A stretch of 64,000 nucleotides of DNA from assembly GCF_016862455.1 (NCBI RefSeq), contig NZ_BOMZ01000037.1:62001-126000 (forward strand). The letters are read 5' to 3'. The translations under genes were made by a program, and so were the position numbers. The notes beneath the pieces were generated by a model. It was given only the letters and a program-made list of their open reading frames with translations. It was not told the DNA's origin and searched no databases. Origin of the DNA: Actinoplanes utahensis (GTDB lineage: Bacteria > Actinomycetota > Actinomycetes > Mycobacteriales > Micromonosporaceae). Positions 1-8,008 of this stretch are shown piece by piece (position 1 is the first letter of the stretch; every line of letters begins with the position of its first letter).

Positions 1-276
1 TTCCTGGGCCGTCCGTGGCACCCGAGCAACGACCCGAACGCGATCGGCCAGACGATCATCCGGGAGTCGTGGATCGGCGCGCACATCCCGGACGTGGCGT
101 GGAGCGACTTCGGCACCTGGCCGTGGGAGGACGCCCGCTTCTTCGAGTACCGCAACACCGGGCCCGGCGCGCTCAGGTCGGAGAACCGTCCGCAGCTGAC
201 CCGGGAGCAGGCCGCCGAGTACACGATCGGGGCGTTCCTGCGCGGAGCCGACGGCTGGCGGCCCGACCGCTGTTGA
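1..276 (+). CDS. Pectinesterase, C-terminal fragment
   Basis: The 3' end of a gene that begins left of the window; 91 residues are visible before the TGA. It opens with FLGRPW, the LGRPW motif of carbohydrate esterase family 8 that carries the conserved active-site Arg and Trp, and goes on with the typical C-terminal stretch around WSDFGTWPWEDARFFEY and NTGPGA. Pectinesterases remove methyl esters from secreted plant pectin, so the protein should be exported, but the signal peptide lies outside the window. A pectate lyase about 56 kb away fits a pectin-using organism. The family call is confident; substrate preference cannot be judged from this piece. Confidence 0.9.
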   Translation, partial: FLGRPWHPSNDPNAIGQTIIRESWIGAHIPDVAWSDFGTWPWEDARFFEYRNTGPGALRSENRPQLTREQAAEYTIGAFLRGADGWRPDRC

Positions 277-335
277 TCGCCCGTGTGGGTGACGGCGGCG
301 CGCCGATCCGCCGGATCGCTGCATATCCTCGGGCC

Positions 336-1085
336 GTGCCGGTGTCACGGAAGCGGAAGAAGGTCCAGAGGTCGGCGGCGGCGGTCAAGGCGGACCGCCG
401 CCGCGAGCACGTCAGGAGGGTGCGGGCGGCCAACGAGGTGCGGGAGATGCTCGCCGGCTGGACGGCGGGCGACGCCCGGCGGACCGAGGAGGCCCGCCCG
501 CACGCGGGGCGGGTGATCGGGGCCCTGCTGGCGTCCCCGAGGACCGGGATCGCGCTGGAGGACGAGCTGTGCGCCCGGCTCGGCGAGGTCCCGGACGAGG
601 TGGCCCCCCGGCATCTCGCCGAGGCGCTGGCCGACGCCGCCGGGGTGCTGCCGGAGGACGACGCGGCCGCCGAGCGGGTACGGATGGTGGTCGCCGGGGT
701 GCTGCCGGCCCGGTTCCGGCCGCGGACCGGCCTCGACGCGCCGGACCCGCTGCTCAAGGAGCCGGCACTGTGGACCCGGGATCGCGCCGGTACGCGGTTC
801 GCCGTCTGCGCGCCGTTCGGTACGCCGGACGGCCCGGTCCGCTGGTATCTGTGGGGCCTGGGCGTCTCCGGCTACTACGCCTCGCCCGAGGAGGCGCTCG
901 TCGCGTGGCAGGTCGGCATCGGCCCGGCGGCGGCCGGCGGCACGGTGTGGCACGAGGTCGACGACTGGCCGCTGGTGGCCGGGTTGCTGTCGGCGGACAC
1001 GAGCGGCGCGGCCGAGTTCCTGCGGTCCCGCCGCCTGGCCGAGGTGCTGCTCAGCCGGCACGCGGCTCCTGGTAACGGCGGCTGA
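336..1085 (+). CDS. Hypothetical protein with basic N-terminus
   Basis: A 249-residue protein I do not recognise. The start is taken as GTG 336 (VPVSRKRKK), with GTG 342 as an alternative; further upstream the frame runs through the end of the pectinesterase and is not credible. The first 40 residues are very basic (RKRKK, KADRRREHVRR). The rest is soluble-looking, with a C-terminal part rich in aromatic residues (VRWYLWGLGVSGYY). No signal peptide or membrane segment is visible. Its last 35 bases overlap the end of the convergent thioesterase gene. The reading frame is plausible from codon use, but no function is assigned. Confidence 0.6.
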   Translation: MPVSRKRKKVQRSAAAVKADRRREHVRRVRAANEVREMLAGWTAGDARRTEEARPHAGRVIGALLASPRTGIALEDELCARLGEVPDEVAPRHLAEALADAAGVLPEDDAAAERVRMVVAGVLPARFRPRTGLDAPDPLLKEPALWTRDRAGTRFAVCAPFGTPDGPVRWYLWGLGVSGYYASPEEALVAWQVGIGPAAAGGTVWHEVDDWPLVAGLLSADTSGAAEFLRSRRLAEVLLSRHAAPGNGG

Positions 1086-1746
1086 GGACCGGCCCGAAGA
1101 GGCGCTGGGCCTGCTCGGCGCGGAGCGCGATGAAGAGGCCGGTCGCCTCGACCAGGACCCGGCCGGGCTCGTCGGCGCAGGCGATCGTGCCGGTGGCGGT
1201 GACCCGGCGGTTCTCCACCCCGACCACCTCGCCGGTGAGCCGGAGCGGGGTGTGCAGCGGCACCGGCCTGCGGTACGTGGTCTCCAACCGCCCCGTCATG
1301 CCGGGGTTGCCGGAGTGGGTGACCGCGTAGCCGAGCATCTGGTCGAGCAGCATCGCGCTGACACCACCGTGCGCGTAGCTGGGCGGGCCCTCGAACGCGA
1401 GCCCGAGCGTGCAGGTCCCGATCGCGACCGTGCCCTCCCGGTGGATCTCCACGGGCGGGGCGAGGGCGCTGCCGGCGCCGGTGACCGGGTTGTAGAGACG
1501 AACCCCGGCGATCAGGTCGTCGGCGGTGGCGCTGTCGAACCGGGTGCGGACCCGTTCCCCCAGCGGCGCGGCGGCCTGCCGGATCCGCTCGGCGGCCCGC
1601 AGCAGCTCCTCGGTCGGCGCCTCGGTGGCCGTCGCGTTCTCCACCAGCAGGCGCAGCGCGTCGCCCAGCTCGCCGATCGCCTCGCGCCGCCGCAGCAGCC
1701 CGTCGTCGACGGCGTGCAGCCGCCGCCCATTGTCGACATCGCTCAC
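1051..1746 (-). CDS. PaaI-type hotdog thioesterase
   Basis: A 231-residue hotdog-fold acyl-CoA thioesterase of the PaaI/THEM4 type. The conserved core is near residues 125-200, with the helix motif AHGGVSAMLLDQMLG followed by a strand typical of thioesterase dimers (LETTYRRPVPL, LRLTGEV). The first 100 residues form a less conserved helical lead. Such enzymes hydrolyse acyl-CoA esters; here release of CoA from a steroid-derived thioester is an inference from context. The gene is divergent from kstD, and the KstR box at 1802-1815 lies 55 bp upstream of its ATG, so it may belong to the KstR regulon. Its 3' end overlaps the convergent hypothetical gene. Confidence 0.85.
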   Translation of the reverse strand: MSDVDNGRRLHAVDDGLLRRREAIGELGDALRLLVENATATEAPTEELLRAAERIRQAAAPLGERVRTRFDSATADDLIAGVRLYNPVTGAGSALAPPVEIHREGTVAIGTCTLGLAFEGPPSYAHGGVSAMLLDQMLGYAVTHSGNPGMTGRLETTYRRPVPLHTPLRLTGEVVGVENRRVTATGTIACADEPGRVLVEATGLFIALRAEQAQRLFGPVLSRRYQEPRAG

Positions 1747-1801
1747 AGCAACAGGCTGCTATACCGCAGGCCATCCCACCTAGTGAATCTCATCACACTG
1801 C

Positions 1802-1815
1802 TATAACCTGTTCTA
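1802..1815. promoter_or_regulatory. KstR box between thioesterase gene and kstD
   Basis: TATAACCTGTTCTA matches the published KstR operator consensus TNNAACNNGTTNNA at every fixed position. It lies 41 bp before the kstD ATG and 55 bp before the thioesterase start, so it could control both directions. Confidence 0.85.
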
Positions 1816-1856
1816 GTTATTGCGGACGCGTGAACGACCCGTCGGATGGGGAGGTC

Positions 1857-3500
1857 ATGGCGATCACCGTGGAATACGACGTGGTCGTGGTCGGTGCCGG
1901 CGCCGCCGGGATGACGGCGGCACTGACGACGGCGCGCAGCGGACTGGACACGGTTCTCATCGAGAAGGCGTCCGTCTACGGTGGATCGGCCGCTCGTTCG
2001 GGGGCCGGGATCTGGGTTCCGAACAACGACGTGCTCCTCGCCGCCGGGGTGCCGGACACCTTCGACAAGGCCGACACCTACCTCGCCGCGGTGGTCGGGC
2101 CCGAGGTCCCCGCCGAGCGCCGCCGCGCCTTCCTCACCGCCGGGCCGCGCGCCATCGCCTTCCTGCAACGGTGGACGCCGCTGCGGTTCGCCTGGATGCA
2201 GGGCTATCCCGACTACTATCCGGAGCTGCCCGGCGGGATGCCGAACGGCAGGTCGATCGAGCCGCAGGCCCTCGACGCGAACGTGCTCGGCGACGAGCTG
2301 GCCCACCTCAACGGCCCCTACCAGGCGAGCCCGCCCGGGACCGTGGTCCACACCGTCGACTACAAGTGGCTGTCGCTGATCGCCCGGCATCCGCGCGGTG
2401 TCGCCACCGCCACCGAGATCGTCTGGCGGTACCTGCAGCTCGCCGCCCAGGGCCAGAAGCCGGTGACGATGGGGCAGGCGCTCGCCGGCGGGCTGCGCGC
2501 CGGGCTGATCGCGGCCGGGGTGCCGGTCTGGCTGGACACGCCGCTGCTCGACCTGCACGTGGAGAACGGCCGGGTGGCCGGCGTCGTGGCCCGGCGCGAC
2601 GGCGCGGAGACGCTGATCCGGGCGCGGCGGGCGGTGGTGATCGGCAGCGGCGGCTTCGAGCACGACGAGCGGATGCGCAAGCAGTTCCAGGCCGACCCGA
2701 TCGGCACCGACTGGACCATCGGCGCGGACTCCAACACCGGCGACGGCATCGAGGCGGGGGAGCGGGCCGGCGCCGCCCTCGCGCTGATGGACGACGCCTG
2801 GTGGGGGCCGATGATCCCGCTGCCCGGCGAGCCCTGGTTCTGCCTGTCCGAGCGGACCCTGCCCGGCACCATCTTCGTCGGCCGGGACGGGAGGCGGTTC
2901 GTCAACGAGGCCGCGCCGTACAGCGACGTCGTGCACGTGATGTACGACAAGGGCCACATCCCCTGCTGGATGATCACCGATCAGGACTACCGGAACCGCT
3001 ACCTGTTCAAGGACCTGGCCCCGCTGCTGCCCTACCCGGACGACTGGTACTCCTCGGGCGCGCTGGTCAAGGACTGGACGCTGGCCGGGCTGGCCGCGAA
3101 GACCGGCGTGCCGGCGGCGGCGCTGAAGAGCACCGTCGACCGGTTCAACGCGCAGGCCAGGGCCGGCCGGGACCCGGACTTCCACCGTGGGGACAGTGTC
3201 TACGACGCGTACTTCGCGGACCCCACCAACACCCCGAGCCCCTGCCTCGCGCCGATCCGGCTGCCACCGTTCTACGCGTTCCGGATCGTGCCCGGAGATC
3301 TGGGCACCAAGGGCGGCCTGCTCACCGACGCCCGCGCCCGGGTGGTCCGCCCGGACGGCTCGGTGATCCCCGGCCTGTACGCCGCCGGCAACGCGAGCGC
3401 GGCCGTGATGGGCCACAGCTACGCGGGCGCCGGCTCGACCCTCGGACCAGCAATGACCTTCGGTCACGTGGCCGGCCTCGACATCGCGGCCACCGGATAG
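1857..3500 (+). CDS. kstD: 3-ketosteroid delta1-dehydrogenase (first copy)
   Basis: A 547-residue FAD flavoprotein that introduces the C1-C2 double bond into 3-ketosteroids, the step that primes ring B for opening. The N-terminal dinucleotide motif is VVVVGAGAAGMTAAL. Family motifs follow in order: YGGSAARSGAGIWVP, PGYPDYYPELPGG (a conserved active-site tyrosine region), ANTGDGIEAG-type FAD contact, NEAAPYSDVVHVMY, PGDLGTKGGL, and GLYAAGNASAAVMG with SYAGAGSTLGPAMTFG. ATG 1857 has GGGGAGG just upstream, though spacing is tight; an in-frame GTG at 1830 is possible. It is followed 14 bp later by the SRPBCC gene, probably one operon behind the KstR box. A second KstD gene lies near 16 kb. Confidence 0.93.
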   Translation: MAITVEYDVVVVGAGAAGMTAALTTARSGLDTVLIEKASVYGGSAARSGAGIWVPNNDVLLAAGVPDTFDKADTYLAAVVGPEVPAERRRAFLTAGPRAIAFLQRWTPLRFAWMQGYPDYYPELPGGMPNGRSIEPQALDANVLGDELAHLNGPYQASPPGTVVHTVDYKWLSLIARHPRGVATATEIVWRYLQLAAQGQKPVTMGQALAGGLRAGLIAAGVPVWLDTPLLDLHVENGRVAGVVARRDGAETLIRARRAVVIGSGGFEHDERMRKQFQADPIGTDWTIGADSNTGDGIEAGERAGAALALMDDAWWGPMIPLPGEPWFCLSERTLPGTIFVGRDGRRFVNEAAPYSDVVHVMYDKGHIPCWMITDQDYRNRYLFKDLAPLLPYPDDWYSSGALVKDWTLAGLAAKTGVPAAALKSTVDRFNAQARAGRDPDFHRGDSVYDAYFADPTNTPSPCLAPIRLPPFYAFRIVPGDLGTKGGLLTDARARVVRPDGSVIPGLYAAGNASAAVMGHSYAGAGSTLGPAMTFGHVAGLDIAATG

Positions 3501-3514
3501 CTAGGAGCACCGAC

Positions 3515-3946
3515 ATGCCCAAGGTGAGTGTCACGGCCACGGCGACTGCCGAACCCGACAAGGTGTGGCAGGTCGTCACGGACCTGCCCCGGACCCCCGA
3601 ATGGAACAGCATGCACCAGGGCTTCACCGGTGACGTGCCGGCGACGGTGGTGGCGGGCACCACGTACAAGCAGAAGGTGAAGTTGATGGGCATGCCCGCC
3701 GAGATGAACTGGCGGGTCGTCACCGCGGACGCCCCGAACCGTCTGGAGATGGCCGGGGACGGCCCGATGGGCGTCAAGGCGAAGAACCGGTTCGTCATCG
3801 AGCCGGAGGGCTCCGGCTCGAAGATCACTTACGAGATGGAGTTCGCCGGGCCGGCGCTCAACGGGCCGATGGCCGCCATGCTGGAGAAGCAGGCCGGGCC
3901 CGCCGCCAAGCAGGCCCTGGAGAAACTGACCTCACTGGTCGCGTGA
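3515..3946 (+). CDS. SRPBCC (polyketide cyclase/START-like) protein
   Basis: A 143-residue single-domain SRPBCC-fold protein. It has the family opening (VSVTATATAEPDKVWQVVTDLPRTPEW) with an alternating strand pattern and a C-terminal long helix (AAMLEKQAGPAAKQALEKL). The fold makes a deep hydrophobic cavity that binds lipids or ring compounds; some members are cyclases, others carriers. ATG 3515 is preceded by AGGAG. It lies 14 bp after kstD and should be co-transcribed, which makes a steroid-intermediate binding role attractive but unproven. Its 3' end overlaps the convergent kstR by 15 bp. Confidence 0.85.
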   Translation: MPKVSVTATATAEPDKVWQVVTDLPRTPEWNSMHQGFTGDVPATVVAGTTYKQKVKLMGMPAEMNWRVVTADAPNRLEMAGDGPMGVKAKNRFVIEPEGSGSKITYEMEFAGPALNGPMAAMLEKQAGPAAKQALEKLTSLVA

Positions 3947-4579
3947 GCCGGGGGACAGCAGCAGCCGGGTGGCCAGCTCCAGGTGGTTGACCACGTCGTT
4001 CGCCGAGGCCCGGCGGGTCACCCAGGCCACCAGGTTGGACAGCCACACGTCCCCGATCACCCGCGCCTTGGCCCGGTCGTCGGCGGTCGGCTCGATGCCG
4101 TCGCCGGAGTGCATGGCGCGGGTGAACATCTCCTCCATCAGCCGGGCCACCGCGTTGACCTCGGCCGACGCCGACGGGTCGGCGAACATGAAGGCCCGCG
4201 TCATGGCCTCGGCGAGCAGCGGCTCCCGCTGCATCGCCCGGGTCATCCGGCCCAGGACGTAGAGCATCCGATCGTACGGCGTATCGCCCGGAACGGGTTT
4301 GCGGCCGAGTTTCTCCTGGATGGACTCGAACTCGGAGGCGAGCGCCGACACCAGTAGATGGATCTTCGACGGGAAGTAGCGGTAGAGCGTGCCCAGGGCG
4401 ACCCCGGCCTTCTCCGCGACCGTGCGCATCTGCACCGCGTCATAGCCGCCCTTGGACGCCAGCGCCAGGGTGGCCTCCAGGATGCGCCGCCGCCGATCGC
4501 GCTGCGCCGCCGACCCCTGCTCCGCCTCGCCGCCGCCGAGGGCGCCGCGGTTTGTGGTACTCGTTCTCGCTGTCGCCAT
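3932..4579 (-). CDS. kstR: TetR-family repressor KstR
   Basis: A 215-residue TetR regulator that closely follows mycobacterial KstR, the repressor of cholesterol catabolism that is released by steroid CoA thioesters. The helix-turn-helix lies at about residues 28-75 (RDRRRRILEATLALASKGGY, VALGTLYRYFPSKIHLL). The C-terminal ligand domain keeps KstR signatures such as RAMQREPLLAEAMTRAFMFAD and DVWLSNLVAWVTRRAS. A 28-residue polar N-terminal lead precedes the DNA-binding domain. The gene is divergent from chsE1, and the KstR box at 4659-4672 is 79 bp from its start, so autoregulation is likely. Many matching boxes elsewhere in the window support the call. Confidence 0.95.
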   Translation of the reverse strand: MATARTSTTNRGALGGGEAEQGSAAQRDRRRRILEATLALASKGGYDAVQMRTVAEKAGVALGTLYRYFPSKIHLLVSALASEFESIQEKLGRKPVPGDTPYDRMLYVLGRMTRAMQREPLLAEAMTRAFMFADPSASAEVNAVARLMEEMFTRAMHSGDGIEPTADDRAKARVIGDVWLSNLVAWVTRRASANDVVNHLELATRLLLSPGSRDQ

Positions 4580-4658
4580 GGTCGCCCTTTCGCCGGTGAA
4601 TCAAGCCTAGCAACGGCGCGTTGCATCGTCGTGTCGCCCATCGGTGGTGCCGTCAAAC

Positions 4659-4672
4659 TGGAACGTGTTCTA
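4659..4672. promoter_or_regulatory. KstR box between kstR and chsE1
   Basis: TGGAACGTGTTCTA fits TNNAACNNGTTNNA fully. It ends 9 bp before the ATG of chsE1 and is shared with divergent kstR. No ribosome-binding site fits between box and ATG; TCTAAT at 4669-4674 could be a -10 element of a leaderless transcript. Confidence 0.88.
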
Positions 4673-4681
4673 ATCAGCGTC

Positions 4682-5680
4682 ATGGACTTTCATCCGGACG
4701 AGGCACAGACGGCGATCAGCCGGCTCGCCGGTGAGGTGCTCGACGGCAGCTCCGGCGATCCGGAGAAGGCGTGGGCCGCGCTCGGGCAGGCCGGGCTGCT
4801 GAGCCTCGCGGTCCCGGAGCGGCTCGGCGGCGCCGGCCTCGGGATGCTGGAGACGGCGCTCGTCCTCACCGAGATCGGGCGGCGCGCCGTCGAGGTGCCC
4901 GCGCTGCCGATGCTCGCGGCCGGGGTGCTGACGGTCGCCCGCTGGGGCCACCGGGCGCAGCAGGACGAGCTGCTCGGCGGCGGGCCGCCCCTCGGCGCGG
5001 CGATCGCCGAGCCCGGCGATCCACTGCCGGCCGCGCCGCGCACCGCCCTCACCGCCGACGGGACGGTCATCGGGGTGAAGACCGGCATCCCGGCGGCGGA
5101 CCGGATCCTGGTCACCGTCGACGGGCCGGGCGTCGTGGTCGTCGACCTCGATCAGGAGCCGGGCGTCACCACCGACGGCGGGATCCTGCGGTTCGACCGG
5201 GCGCGGGCGACCCGGCTCGGTGGCGCCGCCTGCCACGCCGACCTGCACCGCAACGTCGTCGCGAGCGCCTGCGCGATCGGCGACGGGGCACTGGCCGGCG
5301 CCCTCGCCCTGACCGCCGGGCACGTTCGGGCCCGGCGGCAGTTCGGGCGGCCGCTCGCCACCTTCCAGGCGGTCGCCCAGCAGATCGCCGACGTGTACGT
5401 GGCCAGCCGCACCCTGCACCTCGCGGCGCTCACCGCGGCCTGGCGGCTCGGCGCCGGCCGGCCCGCCGACGACGACCTCGACGTCGCCGCGCTGTGGCTC
5501 GCCACCGAGGCGCCGCCCGCGATGCGGACCTGCCATCACCTGCACGGCGGGCTCGGCCTGTCGATCGACTACCCGCTGCACCGGCACACCACGCTGATCC
5601 GGGACATGGTCCGCCTCCTCGGCGGCGGCGCCCACCGGCTGGCCCTGTTGGGAGAGCGCCTTGCGCATCGAACCGAGTGA
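4682..5680 (+). CDS. chsE1: Acyl-CoA dehydrogenase subunit ChsE1 (FadE28-like)
   Basis: A 332-residue acyl-CoA dehydrogenase, shorter than the usual 380 residues, as expected for the small subunit of the heterotetrameric ChsE1-ChsE2 enzyme that dehydrogenates the C22 propionyl side chain of the steroid CoA ester. It opens MDFHPDEAQ and keeps the C-terminal FAD-binding helices (RARRQFGRPLATFQAV, HHLHGGLGLSIDYPLHRH). ATG 4682 has no Shine-Dalgarno sequence and lies 9 bp behind a KstR box. It overlaps the TTG start of chsE2 by 20 bp. The gene order chsE1-chsE2-chsH2-chsH1-ltp2 is that of the mycobacterial igr operon, which makes the assignment firm. Confidence 0.92.
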   Translation: MDFHPDEAQTAISRLAGEVLDGSSGDPEKAWAALGQAGLLSLAVPERLGGAGLGMLETALVLTEIGRRAVEVPALPMLAAGVLTVARWGHRAQQDELLGGGPPLGAAIAEPGDPLPAAPRTALTADGTVIGVKTGIPAADRILVTVDGPGVVVVDLDQEPGVTTDGGILRFDRARATRLGGAACHADLHRNVVASACAIGDGALAGALALTAGHVRARRQFGRPLATFQAVAQQIADVYVASRTLHLAALTAAWRLGAGRPADDDLDVAALWLATEAPPAMRTCHHLHGGLGLSIDYPLHRHTTLIRDMVRLLGGGAHRLALLGERLAHRTE

Positions 5681-6803
5681 GGATCAGCGGAGGCTGCGCG
5701 ACGAGCTCCGGGCGTACCTCGGCACGGTCGTGAGCCCCGCGCAGCGGAGGGTGTTGCTGCGGGAACGGCACGGGACGGCGTTCCGGGACCTGGTCGCGAC
5801 GCTCGGGCGCGACGGGTGGCTCGGGCTGGGGTTCCCGGCCGAGTACGGCGGGCGCGGGCTCGGTGCGGCGGAGCAGCAGATCTTCGTCGACGAGGCGGCC
5901 CGCGCCGATGTGCCGCTGCCGGCCGTGACCCTGCAGACGGTCGCGCCGACGCTGCTCGGGCACGGGACCGCCGAGCAGCGGCGCTACTTCCTGCCGCGGA
6001 TCCTGGCCGGCGAGCTGCACTTCGCGATCGGGTACACCGAACCGGAGGCGGGGACCGACCTGGCGGCGCTGCGGACGCGGGCGGTGCGCGACGGCGACGG
6101 GTACGTGGTCGACGGGCAGAAGACGTTCACCACCGGCGCGCACGACGCGGACTTCCTGTGGCTGGCGTGCCGGACGGATCCGGCGGCGGCCCGGCACCGG
6201 GGTCTCTCGATCCTGATCGTGGACACGAGCGATCCCGGCTACTCGTGGACGCCGATCATCACCTGTGACGGGACGCATCACGTCAACAGCGTCTACCTGA
6301 GCGGGGTACGCGTTCCCGAGAACCGCCGCGTCGGCGGCGAGGGGGACGGCTGGCGGCTGATCACCACCCAGCTGAACCATGAACGGGTCATGCTCGGGCC
6401 GGCCGGGCGGATCGGCGCCCTCTACGACCGGGTGCGCGCCTGGGCGTACCGTCGGGGGGCTCTGGAGGATCCGGACGTCCGCCGCGCGCTGGCCCGGGCC
6501 CACGCCGCCCATCGCGTCAACGAACTGCTCAACTGGCAGATCGCCGGTGGGGAGCCGGGACCGGCGGACGCCAGCGCGACCAAGGTGTTCGCGTCCGAGC
6601 GGCTGCTGAGCCTCGGCCAGGAGCTGGCGGAACTGGTCGCGCGGCACGGGGATCCGGGTGATCCGGAGACGGCCGGGCTGCTGGAATGGCTGGACGTGCA
6701 CGCGCGGCGGGATCTGGTGCTGACGTTCGGCGGCGGGGTCAACGAGATCCAGCGGGAGATCATCGCGAGCGCGGGCCTCGGCCTGCCGAGAGTGCCGAGG
6801 TGA
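5661..6803 (+). CDS. chsE2: Acyl-CoA dehydrogenase subunit ChsE2 (FadE29-like)
   Basis: A 380-residue acyl-CoA dehydrogenase, partner of ChsE1. Domains are in normal order: N-terminal helices (EPSEDQRRLRDELRAYL, GFPAEYGGRG), middle beta domain with the substrate/FAD motif YTEPEAGTDLAALRT and GQKTFTT, and C-terminal helices ending GGGVNEIQREIIASAGLGLPR. The start is TTG 5661, with GGGAGA upstream, inside the end of chsE1, which suggests coupled translation. Its stop overlaps the GTG of the chsH fusion (GTGA). Known family knowledge places the pair at oxidation of the three-carbon side-chain intermediate of cholesterol. Confidence 0.92.
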   Translation: MRIEPSEDQRRLRDELRAYLGTVVSPAQRRVLLRERHGTAFRDLVATLGRDGWLGLGFPAEYGGRGLGAAEQQIFVDEAARADVPLPAVTLQTVAPTLLGHGTAEQRRYFLPRILAGELHFAIGYTEPEAGTDLAALRTRAVRDGDGYVVDGQKTFTTGAHDADFLWLACRTDPAAARHRGLSILIVDTSDPGYSWTPIITCDGTHHVNSVYLSGVRVPENRRVGGEGDGWRLITTQLNHERVMLGPAGRIGALYDRVRAWAYRRGALEDPDVRRALARAHAAHRVNELLNWQIAGGEPGPADASATKVFASERLLSLGQELAELVARHGDPGDPETAGLLEWLDVHARRDLVLTFGGGVNEIQREIIASAGLGLPRVPR

Positions 6804-8008
6804 CGGCCATGATCCTGGAGACGGCGCGGCGACTGCGCGAGGCGGGGGAGACGGCCGCGCGAGCGGGACGCGATCCGGTCAACCTGCCGATGATCAGGAC
6901 GTGGCTGGAGGCGATGGGGGACGCGAACCCCGTCTATGAGCGGGAGCTCCTCGCGCCGCCCGCGATGATCCAGGTGTGGACGATGCGGGGCCTGTCCGGT
7001 CCGCCTGTCCCGGACCCCCTCCACCTGATGTCCGAAATCTCGGATGAAGAGGGATTCGTGGCGGTGGTGGCGACGGACTCGCGGCAGACCTACCACCGCT
7101 ATCTTCGCGTGGGCGAGGAGGTCTCGGTGCGCAGCCGTCTGGACTCCGTCGTGGGACCCAAGCGGACCGCGCTCGGTGAGGGCTGGTTCATCACGACCGT
7201 CAGCACGTGGCTGGTGGGCGACGAGCCGGTCGCCGAGATGACATTCCGCATATTGCGGTATAGGCCGGGTTCATTGGCGACAGAGGTCGAAGAGAAGCTG
7301 CGGCCCACGATCACCCCGGACAACGAGTTCTTCTGGGCTGGGGTCACCGCCGGTGAGCTGCGCTTCCAGCGCTGCGGCGAATGCCGCATGCCCCGTCACC
7401 CGCCCGGCCCGGCCTGCCCCGCCTGCGGTTCCTTCAAGCAGGAGTACGACGTCGCGAGCGGCGCCGGAACCATTCACAGCCACGTCGTCCACCACCATCC
7501 GCCCGTCCCCGGCCGCCGCGCCCCGTTCGTCGTCGCCCTCGTCGACCTGCCCGAAGGCGTCCGCATGGTCGGCGAGTACCGCGGCCCCCGCCCGGAGATC
7601 GGCGACGAGGTCCGGGTGTTCTTCGACGACGGCCTGCCGGTGTGGCGCCCGGACGTGCCGGTCCTGGAGCCGTGGACGATCGAGGTCACCCCGACCCTGA
7701 TCGTCAGCACCGCCCTGGCCACCCGCGACTTCCAGAACGTGCACCACGACCGGGACGCCGCCGTCCGCCTCGGCGGCCGGGACATCTTCCTCAACATCCT
7801 CACCACCACCGGCCTGGTGCAGCGGTACGTCACCGGCACGCTGGCGCCGGGCACCCGGATCCGCGGCATCGACATCCGGCTCGGGACGCCGTGCTACGCG
7901 TACGACACGCTCACCTTCACCGGGCAGGTCCTGCCGCACGGCATCGAGGTGGTCGGGCGGACCGGCGCCGGCGCCCACGTCACCGGCCTGGTCCGGGTGG
8001 CGCCGTGA
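6800..8008 (+). CDS. Fused ChsH2-ChsH1 enoyl-CoA hydratase (MaoC-DUF35-MaoC)
   Basis: A 402-residue protein that hydrates the steroid side-chain enoyl-CoA. In mycobacteria ChsH2 (MaoC-like domain plus DUF35) and ChsH1 (MaoC) are separate chains; here both are in one reading frame. Residues 1-160 are MaoC-like without clear catalytic residues. Residues about 175-300 are DUF35 with a zinc-ribbon (CGEC and CPAC) and an OB part that docks the aldolase Ltp2. Residues about 295-402 are the ChsH1-type MaoC domain with the catalytic stretch ATRDFQNVHHDRDAAV. I find no stop or frameshift in the join. The start is GTG 6800, overlapping the chsE2 stop; ATG 6809 is an alternative. The ltp2 GTG overlaps its stop. 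Confidence 0.9.
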   Translation: MTAMILETARRLREAGETAARAGRDPVNLPMIRTWLEAMGDANPVYERELLAPPAMIQVWTMRGLSGPPVPDPLHLMSEISDEEGFVAVVATDSRQTYHRYLRVGEEVSVRSRLDSVVGPKRTALGEGWFITTVSTWLVGDEPVAEMTFRILRYRPGSLATEVEEKLRPTITPDNEFFWAGVTAGELRFQRCGECRMPRHPPGPACPACGSFKQEYDVASGAGTIHSHVVHHHPPVPGRRAPFVVALVDLPEGVRMVGEYRGPRPEIGDEVRVFFDDGLPVWRPDVPVLEPWTIEVTPTLIVSTALATRDFQNVHHDRDAAVRLGGRDIFLNILTTTGLVQRYVTGTLAPGTRIRGIDIRLGTPCYAYDTLTFTGQVLPHGIEVVGRTGAGAHVTGLVRVAP

